A DNA stretch of 64,000 bases from Adiantum capillus-veneris (Eukaryota > Streptophyta > Polypodiopsida > Polypodiales > Pteridaceae). A model generated the notes under the pieces. It had not been told where the DNA came from. It did no database searches and was given only the letters and a program-made list of their open reading frames with translations. Both the position numbers and the translations under genes were made by a program. Where the stretch lies: assembly GCA_014529385.2 (NCBI GenBank), contig CM043958.1, positions 141,772,234-141,836,233 on the forward strand, given 5' to 3'. Positions 1 to 11,104 of this stretch are shown in pieces (the first letter of the stretch is position 1; the number at the start of each line of letters is the position of its first letter).

Positions 1-1105
1 ATTCTGTCATGACATCTGCTTCAAAGTCATCAGATAACCATGCTGCTGCAAAAATCTGCTTGAAGTAAATCCATGTGGACGGAGCTTGCCCTTGAAGCAA
101 TAAAGTTGTCCACCATTGTCCCGCATTCCCTGTCAAGAAAGTGTCTGCCTTGCGGACCTTTGAAGCCTCTGTAAAGTTTCCCCCTGCATAGGCCTTGTCA
201 AACTGCTGGAGAAATGAGAGAGCCTTCTTCCTGTCATCAAACCCTGTAAAGGTCGTGAAAGACACACCTTTGCCACCTTCTTTGTACGGAGTTGGCCTCT
301 CTAGCGGCGTTAAATTGTCATATGGAAGTGACTGAAACATGGGAACACTGTTAGGGTTCATCTGTGTTCCTTGGCCGCTATTAACTTGACCTGGAAATGC
401 CATATTTGGCTGCTGATTTGTAATTCCAGCCATACCAAAATTTGCCTGTGGCATCCCAAATTGGCCCTGGGTGCTCTGAAACCCTGGTAGCATGCCCGTG
501 ACACCATACATGGGGTTAGGCATCATCGTTTGAGCACCCCCAAACACTGTTCCTGGCGTGTAAAACTGATTTCCAGGTGCATGACCAGCCATGCTCTGGA
601 ATACCGATCCACCTCCAAAATAGCCAGGGTGTACTGAAGGTGGTGGGAAGACTTGTTGCATAGCCTGTAGGTTGCTTCCCTGCCCATTAGAACCAGCTAT
701 AGGCTGCTGAAAGGTGGCGGGCTGAACTGGTACAGCTTGAAAGACTGGCATCTCAGCCACCTGTTCTTGCACCTTAGGCATAGGTTGTGGAGATTGCATG
801 TTCTCCGTCAAGTGTACAGGTGTTTCCATTGACTGTGCGGTGTGAATCACCTGTGCTCGAGCCTTAACAGGCTTTTGAATATGATCCAGTGACCCAACTT
901 GCTGAGACGGAACAGGAGGTTGCAGAAAGGCTAAAAACCTCGGGTTCTGCATTACTTGTGTGAACATAGCCACAACAGTAGCCAACTGGGTCCCGAATAT
1001 ATCGTCATCTGTCTGTGGTGGTCTTGAGGACTCACCCACTTCATGTGTCTGTTGACCCTGCGAAGAGAAAACCTCTTCAGTCACATCATCTGGTCTGTCA
1101 GCCAT
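1..1105 (-). CDS. Ty3/gypsy gag, N-terminal and capsid part (element A), cut by window edge
   Basis: Gag polyprotein of a Ty3/gypsy retrotransposon, which would package element RNA. The minus-strand frame opens at the ATG at 1105 (MADRPDD) and runs without a stop to the window edge. The first ~250 residues are Gln/Pro-rich and low complexity. A capsid-like segment follows, with AGQWW and [12 protein letters not shown] motifs typical of the retrotransposon gag family. It is nearly identical to 28711-29817, the gag of element B, but lacks the in-frame TGA seen there (MAGITNQ here, MD-stop-ITNQ there). The frame is also open upstream of the ATG, so the true start could be a little earlier. The rest of the element lies left of the window. 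Confidence 0.85.
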   Translation of the reverse strand, partial: MADRPDDVTEEVFSSQGQQTHEVGESSRPPQTDDDIFGTQLATVVAMFTQVMQNPRFLAFLQPPVPSQQVGSLDHIQKPVKARAQVIHTAQSMETPVHLTENMQSPQPMPKVQEQVAEMPVFQAVPVQPATFQQPIAGSNGQGSNLQAMQQVFPPPSVHPGYFGGGSVFQSMAGHAPGNQFYTPGTVFGGAQTMMPNPMYGVTGMLPGFQSTQGQFGMPQANFGMAGITNQQPNMAFPGQVNSGQGTQMNPNSVPMFQSLPYDNLTPLERPTPYKEGGKGVSFTTFTGFDDRKKALSFLQQFDKAYAGGNFTEASKVRKADTFLTGNAGQWWTTLLLQGQAPSTWIYFKQIFAAAWLSDDFEADVMTE

Positions 1106-1194
1106 AATTACAATTCCCTGTGTCTGGTCTATGATCCCCTGTGTCTTCAAGCCCAAACTGACCAAGGCTCACTTCTATGGGAAAAAGTGATTTA

Positions 1195-1212
1195 GTCCCG
1201 GCGACGGAACCA
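1195..1212 (-). other. Primer binding site, tRNA-Glu type (element A)
   Basis: Directly inside the 5' LTR the minus strand reads TGGTTCCGTCGCCGGGAC. This is the complement of the 3' end of a plant tRNA-Glu (..TCCCGGCGACGGAA plus CCA). Position next to the LTR end and the starting TGG are as expected for a minus-strand primer site. tRNA assignment is from general knowledge of tRNA-Glu ends. Confidence 0.75.
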
Positions 1213-2687
1213 TGAAACCGGCCTGTTCAATCCAAAAAGGGCGGTAGACTTTACTTAAAACCTTGATTTAGCTTTCACCCATTTTTAGTCGTCTATTATA
1301 CCTGCGCTATAGTGACACAAGAGAGGGGAATGGGATATAGATGCTAGAATGCACCTGTATGAGAAGACTGACACCAGATTGGCTCCTAGCTTAGGTGCCC
1401 CTTTCGGTATTTCTTTATTGTTTAAAAGAGGGAATAAACGCTGTGGTTCTTTCCAAGCTGCCCCGCACAACCTTGGCTAAATTTTGACTGTTCTGGCTTA
1501 ATTTCGGCAGCATAACTGTACTAGAACCCTTCACGGTCAGTATTCCCACGCATTAAATGACTTTCCCGACGCATACGGGCACTTTGCAAAACCTGGCGAG
1601 AATCTGCAGCACGCTGAATTCTCTGTTTTCAGCCCGAAAAATGCGCCAGATCACTTGTACAGCGGTCCCCTTGCGTCCCGGAACCTTCTGGGGGTATTAG
1701 GGTCCGTTTAGGGCCAAAACCCTAAACCTGCAAAAATACACAGCAGGCTGTAATTCACTGTTTCGGGCTCCGTTTCGCGTGCCGGTCGCATCCGTAGCAA
1801 GTCCTCGAGCTCCCGCACCTGTAGGGCTACTTGCCCTTTGAATCGGACGAGATTTCTGGCGTGAAACCTCTCCGAATTCACCTGTACCTGCGGGGGGATT
1901 AGCCGCTAGCTAATCCAGTACCTGTGGAAGAGGCTCTTGCCTCGGCAATCGCGCATGAACCCACACAACTGTACATTGGTCAAATGAAGAGCCCACTAGA
2001 GGGGCATAACATACTGCCAAAGGGGAGAGAGAGGGCAGTGCGTAGTATGCAGGGCATCACTCCTGGCACCGCACTGTGCATAAGAGGGAAAGCAAGCACT
2101 CCATAGCTCTTAACTTGTGATAAAACTGAAAATGAGGCTCTTCCCCTCCTAAATTCAGCGCCAACTCTTGTTGCATGAGGCAAGTGCACCTGAAGGTGCC
2201 ACTTGGCACATTTATAAGCATTTTCTCGTTTCGGGGTTGCTGTCTAAAAATATCCCAACCGGTTGCCCAGTTGACTTCACGGCAGAGTAAGAAAATGTTC
2301 CCCTTGTCATTCAGGAGGTAATGACGTCAACACATTTTCAGGTCCCAAAATAGCAGTTCCCTAAATTTTAGGAGATGCTGCCATTGTATCTCTCTAGGTC
2401 ATCCGACCCTCTTTGTACACTGTGGCCACACCCAGAATTGAAATGTAGCCTCTGTAGCAAAGGATTCCACTTTGGCTAGTCAATGACCCCACTTGGCTAA
2501 CCATAGTCCTTGTCCAACCTTAGTGCTCTCTTGCCCTCAGGCCTGGACTCCCTCTGGACAGTTCCACACTAGCTATGCAATGCAGGGCAGTTAGATTTCC
2601 CGAGGGGTGTTTCCAAAAAGTGAAAGTAAATAGATAATAAGAAAGAAATCAACAAAAAGGATAGATAGTAGTCACATGCTGGTGACA
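1213..2687 (-). repeat. 5' LTR of gypsy element A
   Basis: About 1,475 bp matching the LTRs of element B (20735-22208, 29923-31394) and, in the other direction, the solo LTR at 17418-18780. On the minus strand it begins TGTCACC and ends just before the primer binding site. It contains the shared poly(A)-signal block (AATAAAGAAATACCG on the minus strand, near 1410). The base following it on the right (2688) is inside an older LTR, so element A is a nested insertion; its partner LTR is outside the window. Confidence 0.85.
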
Positions 2688-3129
2688 TTGGCCCCAAAGA
2701 CTGACGTCCCTTTCGGTATTTCTTTTTGTATTAATTTGTGTTCAAAGTACAAGAGAGTGGGAGGGCTCTCATTCTCAGATTCTGCATTCAAATGCTCTAG
2801 GAAGTGAGGGCCCTGCCCACTTATTTATAAGTTACAAAGGATGCCCAAAAGCAGAGCCCCAGTCTCTTTTAAAAGCTCTTTAAAATAAAGCAACTGAGCC
2901 AAAAGCTTCCAATAAAACTCAGCCAACGTAAAATCAGCTTTTTCGTATGCTTTGCCACGTCATCAGCCGCGCAAAAGCAGGGAATCCGTATGCTGTGCCA
3001 CGTTGGCCTGTCTCCGCATTTTGCGCTGGAAATTCCGGGACTGCCACGTCATCACGCTTTCTGCGTTTCACGGGCTTGCTGCCAGCCAGTGTGGGTGTAT
3101 CCGGGCATGCCACATCACTGGTCTGTGAC
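2688..3129 (-). repeat. LTR relic, family C, interrupted by element A
   Basis: On the minus strand this starts TGTCACAGACC, preceded by a purine run (AAGAGGGGGCTA at 3130-3141), which is the arrangement of a polypurine tract and 3' LTR. It holds a TTATAAATA box (about 2822-2830) and a GAAATACCGAAAGGGA block. It stops abruptly at 2688 where element A begins. Similar sequence (gatgacgtggca boxes, tataaat box, aataaagaaatacc block) recurs at 11105-11467 and 38600-41100. Confidence 0.6.
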
Positions 3130-3440
3130 ATAGCCCCCTCTTGAAAGCATTGTAATCGCCCTCGATTATGCCTACAAAACAGATAAAGGCCATAAACTGT
3201 CTTAGCAGACACTGACTGTTAGTACTGACGCACTAGGAACAACACATCTAGCACATGTACCAATCGACAGTCTCATCACTTGACATCACAGGACATCACA
3301 TGACAAATTACATTCAAATATCATTCCAAATCTCAGACCATGATTAATCGGCAACTCCCCGCTATACCAACCCCCCACGCCGAACTCAATGTATACTCCC
3401 GATTGAGTCCTAGCATCGGCTTACCAGTTAGCTATAGTCT
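3130..3440 (-). repeat. Polypurine tract and 3' untranslated relic of family C element
   Basis: Begins with the purine tract on the minus strand and continues with non-coding sequence. Its lead-in (ccccctcttgaaa on the + strand) matches the corresponding place in element B at 22210-22225, suggesting a related gypsy element. No coding region is recognisable. Confidence 0.4.
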
Positions 3441-3660
3441 TTCATTTTCAGTTCAGCGTTTTCTTTATGGGATGGATTTAGGATATACCACACATGTACG
3501 TTGATTTGTCTCATAGGTCGACTTCGGCCTTTCATAGACATTAATAAAACCGTTCTTTCTTTCTGTGTGTCTGTCTCAGCTACCCCTGCCATGTAAATGG
3601 GAGAAATATAAGAAAGGGGCCCATGGGCACTTGGGAGCACCCGGAAAGCGAGGGGGGGGG
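3441..3660 (+). repeat. LINE 3'-tail fragment
   Basis: Contains the pattern TCTCATAGGTC..TTCGGCCTTTC..AGACATTAATA at about 3510-3550, followed by a T/CT-rich stretch. The same block ends the LINE fragments at 10860-10967 and 38320-38424. Only the tail is recognisable here. Confidence 0.45.
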
Positions 3661-4517
3661 AAACCTTTGAACCTGTAGGAGCGTATATCGTTAAGAAAGA
3701 GCCAAGGACTAAACATGGCTAGAAGGAACTAGACATGAGAAAGCTATCTCACTCTGGCCAAGCACAGCCACAAAACAGCCCTTTCTCCCTGCCACCTATC
3801 CCTGGGAGATACCTGGACCGACTGGACAGATCCAGAGAGATGCCATAACTAGTGCGAGAATGGCATTTGGACAACTCTTGCCTCAAAGACTAGAGCAGAA
3901 GAGATTGACAAAGACAAAAAGACATGCAAGGTAGGAGGAGGTGGGGTGGAGGATGAGGAGCGCTCTGTATGTGTTCACCATTTGAAAGCAAACGGGGCCA
4001 ATATGCTGCCCTTTTCATAAGACAGCCCACACTCAAAGTGCTGCTGGAGTCCAGAGACTAGTGACAGTTCAGAGAGGGAGAGGGGGGCCTCCCTAGGAAT
4101 CCATGGAAACACCATCCTAACCCCTCCCGCAGCAATATGGTAGGGAAGACGACACTTTGGCCTTGACTTCCCATACTCCATCAGTACCATCCCCCTTACC
4201 AAGCAGTCTTCATGGGAGTCCTTTCTACTTCAAGTGCTGAAGAAATTGCAAATCGACATGGCAGCTATGAAGCAAGAAATACTTACGAAAGAATGACGAG
4301 CAAATTTTCGAACTGCAAGTCATAAATACCGGGCAGCTGATTACCAGAGACGACCTCACGCCAGACACATTACAACAAGCATTGAATGACCAAGTGTTAA
4401 AGGTAAACTCATCTAGTTTAGAGCATTCAGTGGTTAAAGAGAAGGAAAGAGTGGAGAGTATCATAAACCCCTAGGCTGGAATAAAGAAGACATTGTACAA
4501 GAAATAAAGGAGAACTA
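3661..4517. other. Unassigned sequence left of copia element D
   Basis: No gene recognised. A weak open stretch on the + strand (about 4310-4465, Gln/Glu/Lys-rich) may be a decayed gag or LINE ORF1. The last five bases (aacta, 4513-4517) are the left copy of the target duplication of the copia element. Confidence 0.4.
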
Positions 4518-4795
4518 TGTGGGGGAGCAGGAGAGAGAGCCCACTTGCTACTCTATGCAATGAGAGTGAAGGAGAAGAGGAGAGTGGCGCAGAAGAAGCA
4601 CACGCAGAAAAAATACGTGAGAGAGAGAGAGCTCGTAGAAGTTTGGGAAAAGTCTCGATAGTGACATTTTGGGCTTGACCTTTGAGTATATAAGTAAGTG
4701 ACTAGGGGGCCATTCACACTTGGGCCCCCTCACTTATAAGTCTTTTAACTTATAAGTTAATAAGTACAAGGCACTTAGGCCTTTATTCCCTAACA
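4518..4795 (-). repeat. 3' LTR of copia element D
   Basis: A 278-bp terminal repeat with TG..CA ends. On the minus strand it begins TGTTAGGGAATAAAGG. The adjoining AGGTGGGAGGT at 4796-4806 (minus strand) is the polypurine tract. Confidence 0.93.
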
Positions 4796-4874
4796 ACCTC
4801 CCACCTAAAGGCAATGTACCTTGGGAGATCAAAGAATCAGCTAACTATGATACATCAGCTGATCATGCACTTAC

Positions 4875-7166
4875 TCATCCAACACCCATCATCTGACGGC
4901 AATATGCAAACCGCTCTGCTGGAAGACTCTTGGTCAAAAGATCTGCAGGATTGTCATCTGTGTGCACCTTGACAAGTGTAATGCTCTTGTCATCAAGCAC
5001 ACTCCTGATAAAATGATACTTCACCTCTATGTGCTTTGTCTTGGCATGAAAAACAGGATTCCTTGCAAGCATAATAGCACTCTGACTATCACAGTGTAGC
5101 ACAGGAACCGGTGACTTAATGCCAAGCTCTTCTACCAAACGCATGAGCCACAAAGCTTCTTTGCATGCCTCACTGGCAGCCACATACTCAGCCTCAGTGG
5201 TAGACAAAGCAACACATTTTTGCAGTCTAGAAATCCAAGAAACTGCACCTTCTGTGAATGTAAACACATATCCAGAGGTAGACTTCCTGCAATCTGGATG
5301 TCCAGCAAAATCTGCATCTGTAAAGCCATGCACATATGTCTCACTCTTCCCAAAACAAATGCACAAGTCTTTAGTGCCTTTCAAGTATCTCAAGATACAC
5401 TTCACTGCTTCCCAATGCTTTTTGCCAGGATTGCTCATGTACCTGCTTACCACTCCCACCGCAAATGCAATGTCCGGACGTGTAGCAACCATAGCATACA
5501 TCAAACTGCCAACGGCTGATGCATAAGGAATCTTGGCCATTTCAGCCCGCATATCATCTGTGTTTGGGCAGTCATGTGTAGTCAGTTTTACATATGGAGG
5601 CAGCGGAGTACCAAGTGCCTTTCCCCCATCCATATGAAAACGATGTAGCACCTTATTAACATAATCTCGTTGAGATAGATACAGACGCCTGTTGGGTCTA
5701 TCTCGAGAGATACGCATGCCCAAAATATGATTAGCATCACCAAGATCCTTCATGTCAAAGCGATTCTTTAAGCTTTGCTGTAATGCATCCAACTCCGTGA
5801 CATTTTTACCCGCAATAAGCATGTCATCAACATACAAAATCAGCAATAGAAGAGATCCATCACTTGCCGTTTTGATATACAAACAGTGATCAGAATTACT
5901 TCTTTTGTATCCTTGAGACCTTATGAATGTATCAAACTTGTGATACTATGCACGGGGAGACTGTTTCAAACCATACAAGCTCTTCAAGAGTCTACATACT
6001 TTCTTCTCTTGCCCCTTTGACACAAAACCTTCTGGCTGCATCATATAGATCATCTCAAGCAAATCGCCATGTAAAAACGCTGTTTTGACATCCATTTGCT
6101 TTAATTCCATATCTTCAGAAGCAACCAGGCCTAAAACAAGACGTAATGTGGCAAGCTTTACAACAGGAGAAAAAATCTCATCAAAATCCACACCATGCTT
6201 TTGCTTGTACCCTTTAGCAACCAAACGTGCCTTGTACTTAGAAGAAGCATCAGATGTGACCTTGGTCTTGTAAACCCATTTACATGGCAGAGCCTTATGC
6301 CCTTTAGGCAAATCAACCAAGTCCCATGTATGGTTTTTCTCCAAAGACTGCATTTCCGAAACCATTGCTTTGAACCATTTCTTACTGTCTTCCCGTTGCA
6401 TAGCCTCTTTATAGCAAGACGGCTCACCACAATCAGTAAGCATGACATAGTCCAAAGACGGTTCATATCTATCGGGGGGCCTTGTCACCCGAGTAGACCT
6501 ACGCACCCAATGATCCATAACAGGTGGATTTTCAGCCTGTAAACCATCAAAAACAGCAGGCTGTTCAGCCGGTTGCATCGCAACAACGGGCGGTCTAGGA
6601 GCATCAACCTGTTCCCCTACCTGTGGTGCATCAATGGCAACTTGTTGGGGCTGATTTTCAGCAGCTAATGGCTGATTTTCAGCACCATTTTCAGCATGTA
6701 AAGGCTGCTGAACATTGGGCCTTTTTGGCTGTCCATATGTAACATCTTCACGAAAAACAACCCGGCGCACTTCCTCGACCTTTGTGGGCTGTTTGTGCAT
6801 GCAATTCTCATTGAAGATGACATCATTGCTGCGTATGATTTTCCGTAATGCGGGATCCCATAATCTATACCCCATTTCACCATCCTCACCATATCCTAGG
6901 AAAATGCATTTATGAGACTTTGGTTCTAGTTTGGTGCGCAGTTCACTCGGGATGTGAATATAGGCCTCACAACCAAACACTCTTAAATGTGCATATGAGG
7001 GTGGCTTGCCAGACCACACCTCCTCAGGCACCTTTCCACCCAAAGCCTTGCTAGGTGAGCGATTAATCAAGTGAATAGCTGTTTGCACAGCTTCTGCCCA
7101 AAAACCATGAGGTAATGCAGCTTGTGACAGCATACTCCGAACTTTCTCTTGGATAGTCCGGTTCAA
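4875..7166 (-). pseudogene. Copia integrase C-terminus, reverse transcriptase and RNase H (element D)
   Basis: Second half of the copia polyprotein, which copies RNA to DNA and integrates it. Reading 5' to 3' on the minus strand: integrase end (NRTIQEKVRSMLSQ, HGFWAEAV), linker, RT (KARLVAKGY, DVKTAFLHGDL, YGLKQSPRA, catalytic YVDDML), then RNase H (STTEAEYVAA, DSQSAIMLARNPVFHAKTKH, PADLLTKSL). A TAG at 5946-5948 replaces the conserved Trp right after SPRA; the frame is otherwise continuous through it. The 5' end is out of frame with the upstream gag-integrase frame. Lengths are normal for the family once the breaks are ignored. Confidence 0.92.
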
Positions 7167-8974
7167 CCTCTCTGCAACTCCATTCTGAGAGGGATTAAAA
7201 GGAGCCGTGAGCTCTCTTTTAATACCTTTAGTAGCACAAAAGTCAATAAATGCTTTTGATACATACTCCCCCCATTGTCTGTGCGCAAAGACCTAAGCTT
7301 CTTGTCAGTTTGATTCTCAACAAACGCAAGAAACTTCTTGAAAGTATCCAAAACATCGCTTTTAGCACGTATTGGATACACCCACACCTTACGTGTAGTA
7401 TCATCGATAAACGAGACAAAATATTTCTTTCCCCCTAAGGACAACTGTGGCATTTCACATACATCGGAATGCACTAAGTCTAACCTGTCAGACTTCAAAG
7501 AAAGAGACCTTTTGTGCGGTGTTTGACTGTGCTTACCATAAATACAGTGTTCACAATGAGAAAAATCAGCATACCTCAAACACGGCAAATAACCACAACG
7601 AGACAGAGTTTCCATTCCTCTTTTACTCATGTGTCCCAACCAGCCATGCCACAAAGAAACACTTGGCTGCTCGGTTACGGCGACAACATGGTCATGCACA
7701 CTAGATACATGCAAAGGATACAAAGTGTCCGATTTACAACCCTTGGCTACAATCCGGGCCCCTTTACAAATTTTCCACTTGCTATTACCAAAAGTGGTGT
7801 GATAGCCTGCATCATCTAGCTGCCCTGTACTAATCAAACTCTTCTTGAGTTGTGGCACATGGCGCACTTTGTGCAAAACAAAAGTCATACTATCAGCAAA
7901 GGAAAACTGGACACTGCCAATACCTGCAATGTCACATGCATAGTTATCTCCCAAATAAACAGTGCCCTGCACCTCACCTGAGTACTGTGTAAACCAATCC
8001 CTATGAGGTGTTACATGAAAGGAGGCACCTGAATCAAGAATCCAAGTATGCATGTCCACATCAGAACCCATAGCAAGGGTATGTGCATCCACAGAAGAGG
8101 CATTGAGTACATCAGTGCTGCTGTCACTGTCACAACTACTAGCAACATTGATTTCCTCAATCAACACAGTGCTCTTCTTGGCATTTTCCTTGTCCTTTGC
8201 ATCAGTTTCAGTACCCTTGTTCTTCTCTTTCTTCCACTCATAGCATTCCCGTTTATAATGCCCTTTCTTTCCACAATGATGACACACAACATCTTTCCTA
8301 CGAGATTTGCTGCGTGCCCTGTCCTTACTGTCAGATTTCTCCCTCTGTTGAGACCTGCCTCTCAAGTGCAATGCATTAGAAGACCCACCTGTGGTGTTCT
8401 TCCTGTTCATCTCTTCCATCAAGAGAGAACTCTCTACATCTGCATACTTAAGTGACGCACTTGAGTTACTAAGAGCTGTCCGGAATACATCCCAACTCTC
8501 GGGCAATGTGCATAGCAGAAAAGTAGCTTTGAACTCCTCATCAATCGTGAATTTCAGCTCTGTCAGTTGGCTGAAAATAGAATTGAATTCATTGAGGTGC
8601 ACTGACATGTGCGTGCCCTCCTTCATGCGGAGATCCATAAGCTTCTTAAGCCAATACACTTTACTGGCAGCACTCTGCTGTGCATACAACTCGTCTAAAC
8701 GCTTCCACATGCCCCATGCTGTCTGCTCATTCTCTACATTGAAGAGTAAATTGTCAGACACCGAAAGCATGATCGTGGAGCGAGCCAACTCGTCCACTTC
8801 TTCCCATTCTTCAACCTCCATATCATCCGGTTTCACACCCTGTAACTTAATAGGTTTCGCCTGTTTCTTCTGCAGCATCACATTATAACATTGCTTCTTC
8901 CATATAGCAAAGTTATAGGCCCCTTCAAGCTTGCGAATGTGCAACAAATTGCCACTTTCACTGCTAGAAGCCAT
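7163..8974 (-). CDS. Copia gag, protease and integrase N-terminal half (element D)
   Basis: First half of the copia polyprotein. The likely start is MASSSESGN at 8974, five codons inside a slightly longer frame. Domains (residues counted from the frame start at 8989): capsid-like region to ~200, zinc knuckle CHHCGKKGHYKREC at 236-249, protease DSGAS at 319, pre-integrase HC region (LWHGWLGHMS, CEHCIYGKH) at 446-487, integrase with HSDVC at 508 and RTDNGG at 569. The frame then fails: a G is missing from the G-run of the conserved DNGGEY site (about 7266-7271), giving a -1 shift into about 40 non-homologous residues. Confidence 0.92.
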   Translation of the reverse strand: MASSSESGNLLHIRKLEGAYNFAIWKKQCYNVMLQKKQAKPIKLQGVKPDDMEVEEWEEVDELARSTIMLSVSDNLLFNVENEQTAWGMWKRLDELYAQQSAASKVYWLKKLMDLRMKEGTHMSVHLNEFNSIFSQLTELKFTIDEEFKATFLLCTLPESWDVFRTALSNSSASLKYADVESSLLMEEMNRKNTTGGSSNALHLRGRSQQREKSDSKDRARSKSRRKDVVCHHCGKKGHYKRECYEWKKEKNKGTETDAKDKENAKKSTVLIEEINVASSCDSDSSTDVLNASSVDAHTLAMGSDVDMHTWILDSGASFHVTPHRDWFTQYSGEVQGTVYLGDNYACDIAGIGSVQFSFADSMTFVLHKVRHVPQLKKSLISTGQLDDAGYHTTFGNSKWKICKGARIVAKGCKSDTLYPLHVSSVHDHVVAVTEQPSVSLWHGWLGHMSKRGMETLSRCGYLPCLRYADFSHCEHCIYGKHSQTPHKRSLSLKSDRLDLVHSDVCEMPQLSLGGKKYFVSFIDDTTRKVWVYPIRAKSDVLDTFKKFLAFVENQTDKKLRSLRTDNGGSMYQKHLLTFVLLKVLKESSRLLLIPLRMELQRG

Positions 8975-9515
8975 TCTGAGTGATTGCAAACACTGAAACC
9001 CTGTTTTGCCGACCTAAACACGCCCAATTGTGCGCAATCGGGCAAAAAACAGCTTGCTGTTACAGAAAAACAGCGAGCAAATTTCACGCGAAATCACCCC
9101 AAAACGGCGTACATTCACTGCCAAACCCTTACCAAAGGTTTCCACAAGGTGTATACATCATTTGCTTGCTGAAATTCCCTGTTTTAGGGCAAAAATCAGA
9201 CCTGTAAACACCTGTTTTTCTGAATTTTCAGAACCTCGTTGGTGGAAACACCTGTAAGATTGACCTGTGAGACTTGCCCTAATGAAATTGCATCAAATTG
9301 ACCCCGAAATTGGTCAATTTCAGCAGAAATAGGCTGCTGTTCGCCAGTTTTTGAAACCCTAATTTTGGGGAAACTGTCACCGGAGGTCGATTCTACACGG
9401 TGAGAGGATCCCTTCGCGACAGAGTTGATCGAAAACGGTTGAATATCCTTCCCGCAGCGAGCAAGAACAGAATTCTGATCTGTGTTGCGAAAATGGCTCT
9501 CTTGGAAACCCTAAA

Positions 9516-9527
9516 GCTCTGATACCA
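9516..9527 (-). other. Primer binding site, tRNA-iMet type (element D)
   Basis: The minus strand reads TGGTATCAGAGC, the standard copia primer site complementary to initiator tRNA-Met, two bases inside the 5' LTR. Confidence 0.9.
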
Positions 9528-9529
9528 TG

Positions 9530-9809
9530 TGTGGGGGAGCAGGAGAGAGAGCCCACTTGCTACTCTATGCAATGAGAGTGAAGGAGAAGAGGAGAGTGGC
9601 GCAGAAGAAGCACACGCAGAAAAAATACGTGAGAGAGAGAGAGAGCTCGTAGAAGTTTGGGAAAAGTCACGATAGTGACATTTTGGGCTTGACCTTTGAG
9701 TATATGAGTAAGTGACTAGGGGGCCATTCACACTTGGGCCCCCTCACTTATAAGTCTTTTAACTTATAAGTTAATAAGTACAAGGCACTTAGGCCTTTAT
9801 TCCCTAACA
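9530..9809 (-). repeat. 5' LTR of copia element D
   Basis: A 280-bp terminal repeat, almost the same as 4518-4795. Differences seen by eye are a GA dinucleotide in a GA run and two single bases. It is followed by the right target duplication aacta. Confidence 0.93.
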
Positions 9810-9814
9810 AACTA

Positions 9815-10270
9815 TCTCTTGGACATAGATGTGCTCTCAGCAAGGTGGTCCTATTCGTGGATTTGAATTTTGGAGGCCCCTACTCCATAGTCCATCACAG
9901 TGAAAGGTACAAATGCAAAGGTCACATACATGGATAAATTTGACAAGTAAACAAACACAACAAATAACTCAAGGGAACAAAGGTGAGGATAGCAGATGAG
10001 TTGACACCACTACAGCTAAAGAATAGACCAGCAGAATTGGCTAAAGTGAAAGAGGAAAGGAAGAACGGTAAGTGAGCATTCTAAAGAGGCAAAGAATCAT
10101 TGCAGAGTTATGTACCCCACTCCCCAAGGAGTTAACACATCCTCTATCTGGATTAGCTACTTAAAATTTTCATGTACTGTAGCTATACCTCTTAGAGGTC
10201 CTACAAGGGAAGTTTCAAAAGCATTCTCCTTTCATTTGTTTTTTTTTATATGCCTATATGGCATGGATGG
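9815..10270. other. Unassigned sequence right of copia element D
   Basis: Continuation of the sequence that ended at 4517. Joined across the insertion a short frame (KENYLLDIDVLSARWSYSW) reads through, hinting that D landed in an old coding repeat, but I cannot name it. No other feature is seen. Confidence 0.35.
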
Positions 10271-10338
10271 CCAGATGATGTAACCTAGATGTATCCGATC
10301 TGTCCTATAAGTCACATTGGCCTCTACAAGACGTTAAT

Positions 10339-10387
<49 letters not shown>
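10271..10387 (+). repeat. LINE 3'-tail fragment ending in (CT)n
   Basis: Has the tail pattern cctataagtcacattggcctctacaagacgttaatataa in degenerate form, running directly into a (TC)n microsatellite at 10343-10387. Confidence 0.5.
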
Positions 10388-10391
<4 letters not shown>

Positions 10392-10483
10392 GCCTTTTAT
10401 TAAGCTGAGGAGATCGAAAAATTCAGAGGCTTTGGAGGAGTACGCCTTGAAGATGATGTTGTAAGTGTGAGCTAAGTTCCAGC

Positions 10484-10929
10484 ATGCCATTAGTCATCAC
10501 CACTGCAGAGCTCGTCCCACACTCATTCGACCACTACTGGCACTCTCATCGACCGAGCATTGGAGCTACAGAGATACAGACGACCGCGACTGAGGAGAGG
10601 AGCTACACAGCATCGACGGAGACTACAACAGAAGATTCGAGCCATACTCTCTCGACATCCAGAGTGCAGATGAGGATGGATCCTCACCATTTCTTCCATC
10701 TTTGTTTCACACACTGTTACATCCAGTTTACCGGGTACCTATTGTATCAGCTGCTACACCCACGTAGTTTTAGATTGTAGTAGTAGTAGTAGTATTTTGT
10801 TCCACTTCTAGTTCTTTTCTAGTTCTTTTGTACCCAGACATGGTATTAGATTCACTATTTTGTAACTGATTGGTCTCATAGGTCATTTTGGCCTTTTGAA
10901 GACGTTAATATAACATTTCATTTCATTTC

Positions 10930-10967
<38 letters not shown>
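10484..10967 (+). pseudogene. LINE C-terminus and 3' UTR with (TTTCA)n(CT)n tail
   Basis: A 5'-truncated non-LTR element. An Arg-rich C-terminal peptide (YRRPRLRRGATQHRRRLQQK; about 10540-10671) matches the C-terminus at about 38010-38095 of the LINE fragment at 37340-38424. The 3' UTR is also shared: ttgtacccagacat, then gtctcataggtcattttggcc, gaagacgttaatataacatt, a few TTTCA units and (CT)n to 10966. A short TAG triplet repeat lies at 10777-10795. Confidence 0.65.
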
Positions 10968-10969
<2 letters not shown>

Positions 10970-11104
10970 AGGTGCAACCATCGCGTAAGGTCTCTCTCTC
11001 TCTCGCACACGCAGGGCGGAAGACCTCTTGTCACAAGACGAGCACCATGTGCCAATAGAAAAGAACAGACTGAACAAACTTTTAGCACTTTAATAACAAC
11101 TGAA

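Larger units (their letters stand above)
4518..9809 (-). mobile_element. Ty1/copia retrotransposon D, full length but defective
   Basis: A 5,292-bp element on the minus strand with LTRs 4518-4795 and 9530-9809. They differ at only a few positions, so insertion is recent. The 5-bp target duplication is perfect: aacta at 4513-4517 and 9810-9814. A tRNA-iMet primer site lies inside the right LTR and a purine tract inside the left one. The domain order gag, protease, integrase, RT, RNase H defines copia. One frameshift and one nonsense codon break the polyprotein. It lies upstream of the visible myotubularin exons, in a neighbouring intron or intergenic DNA. Confidence 0.95.
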
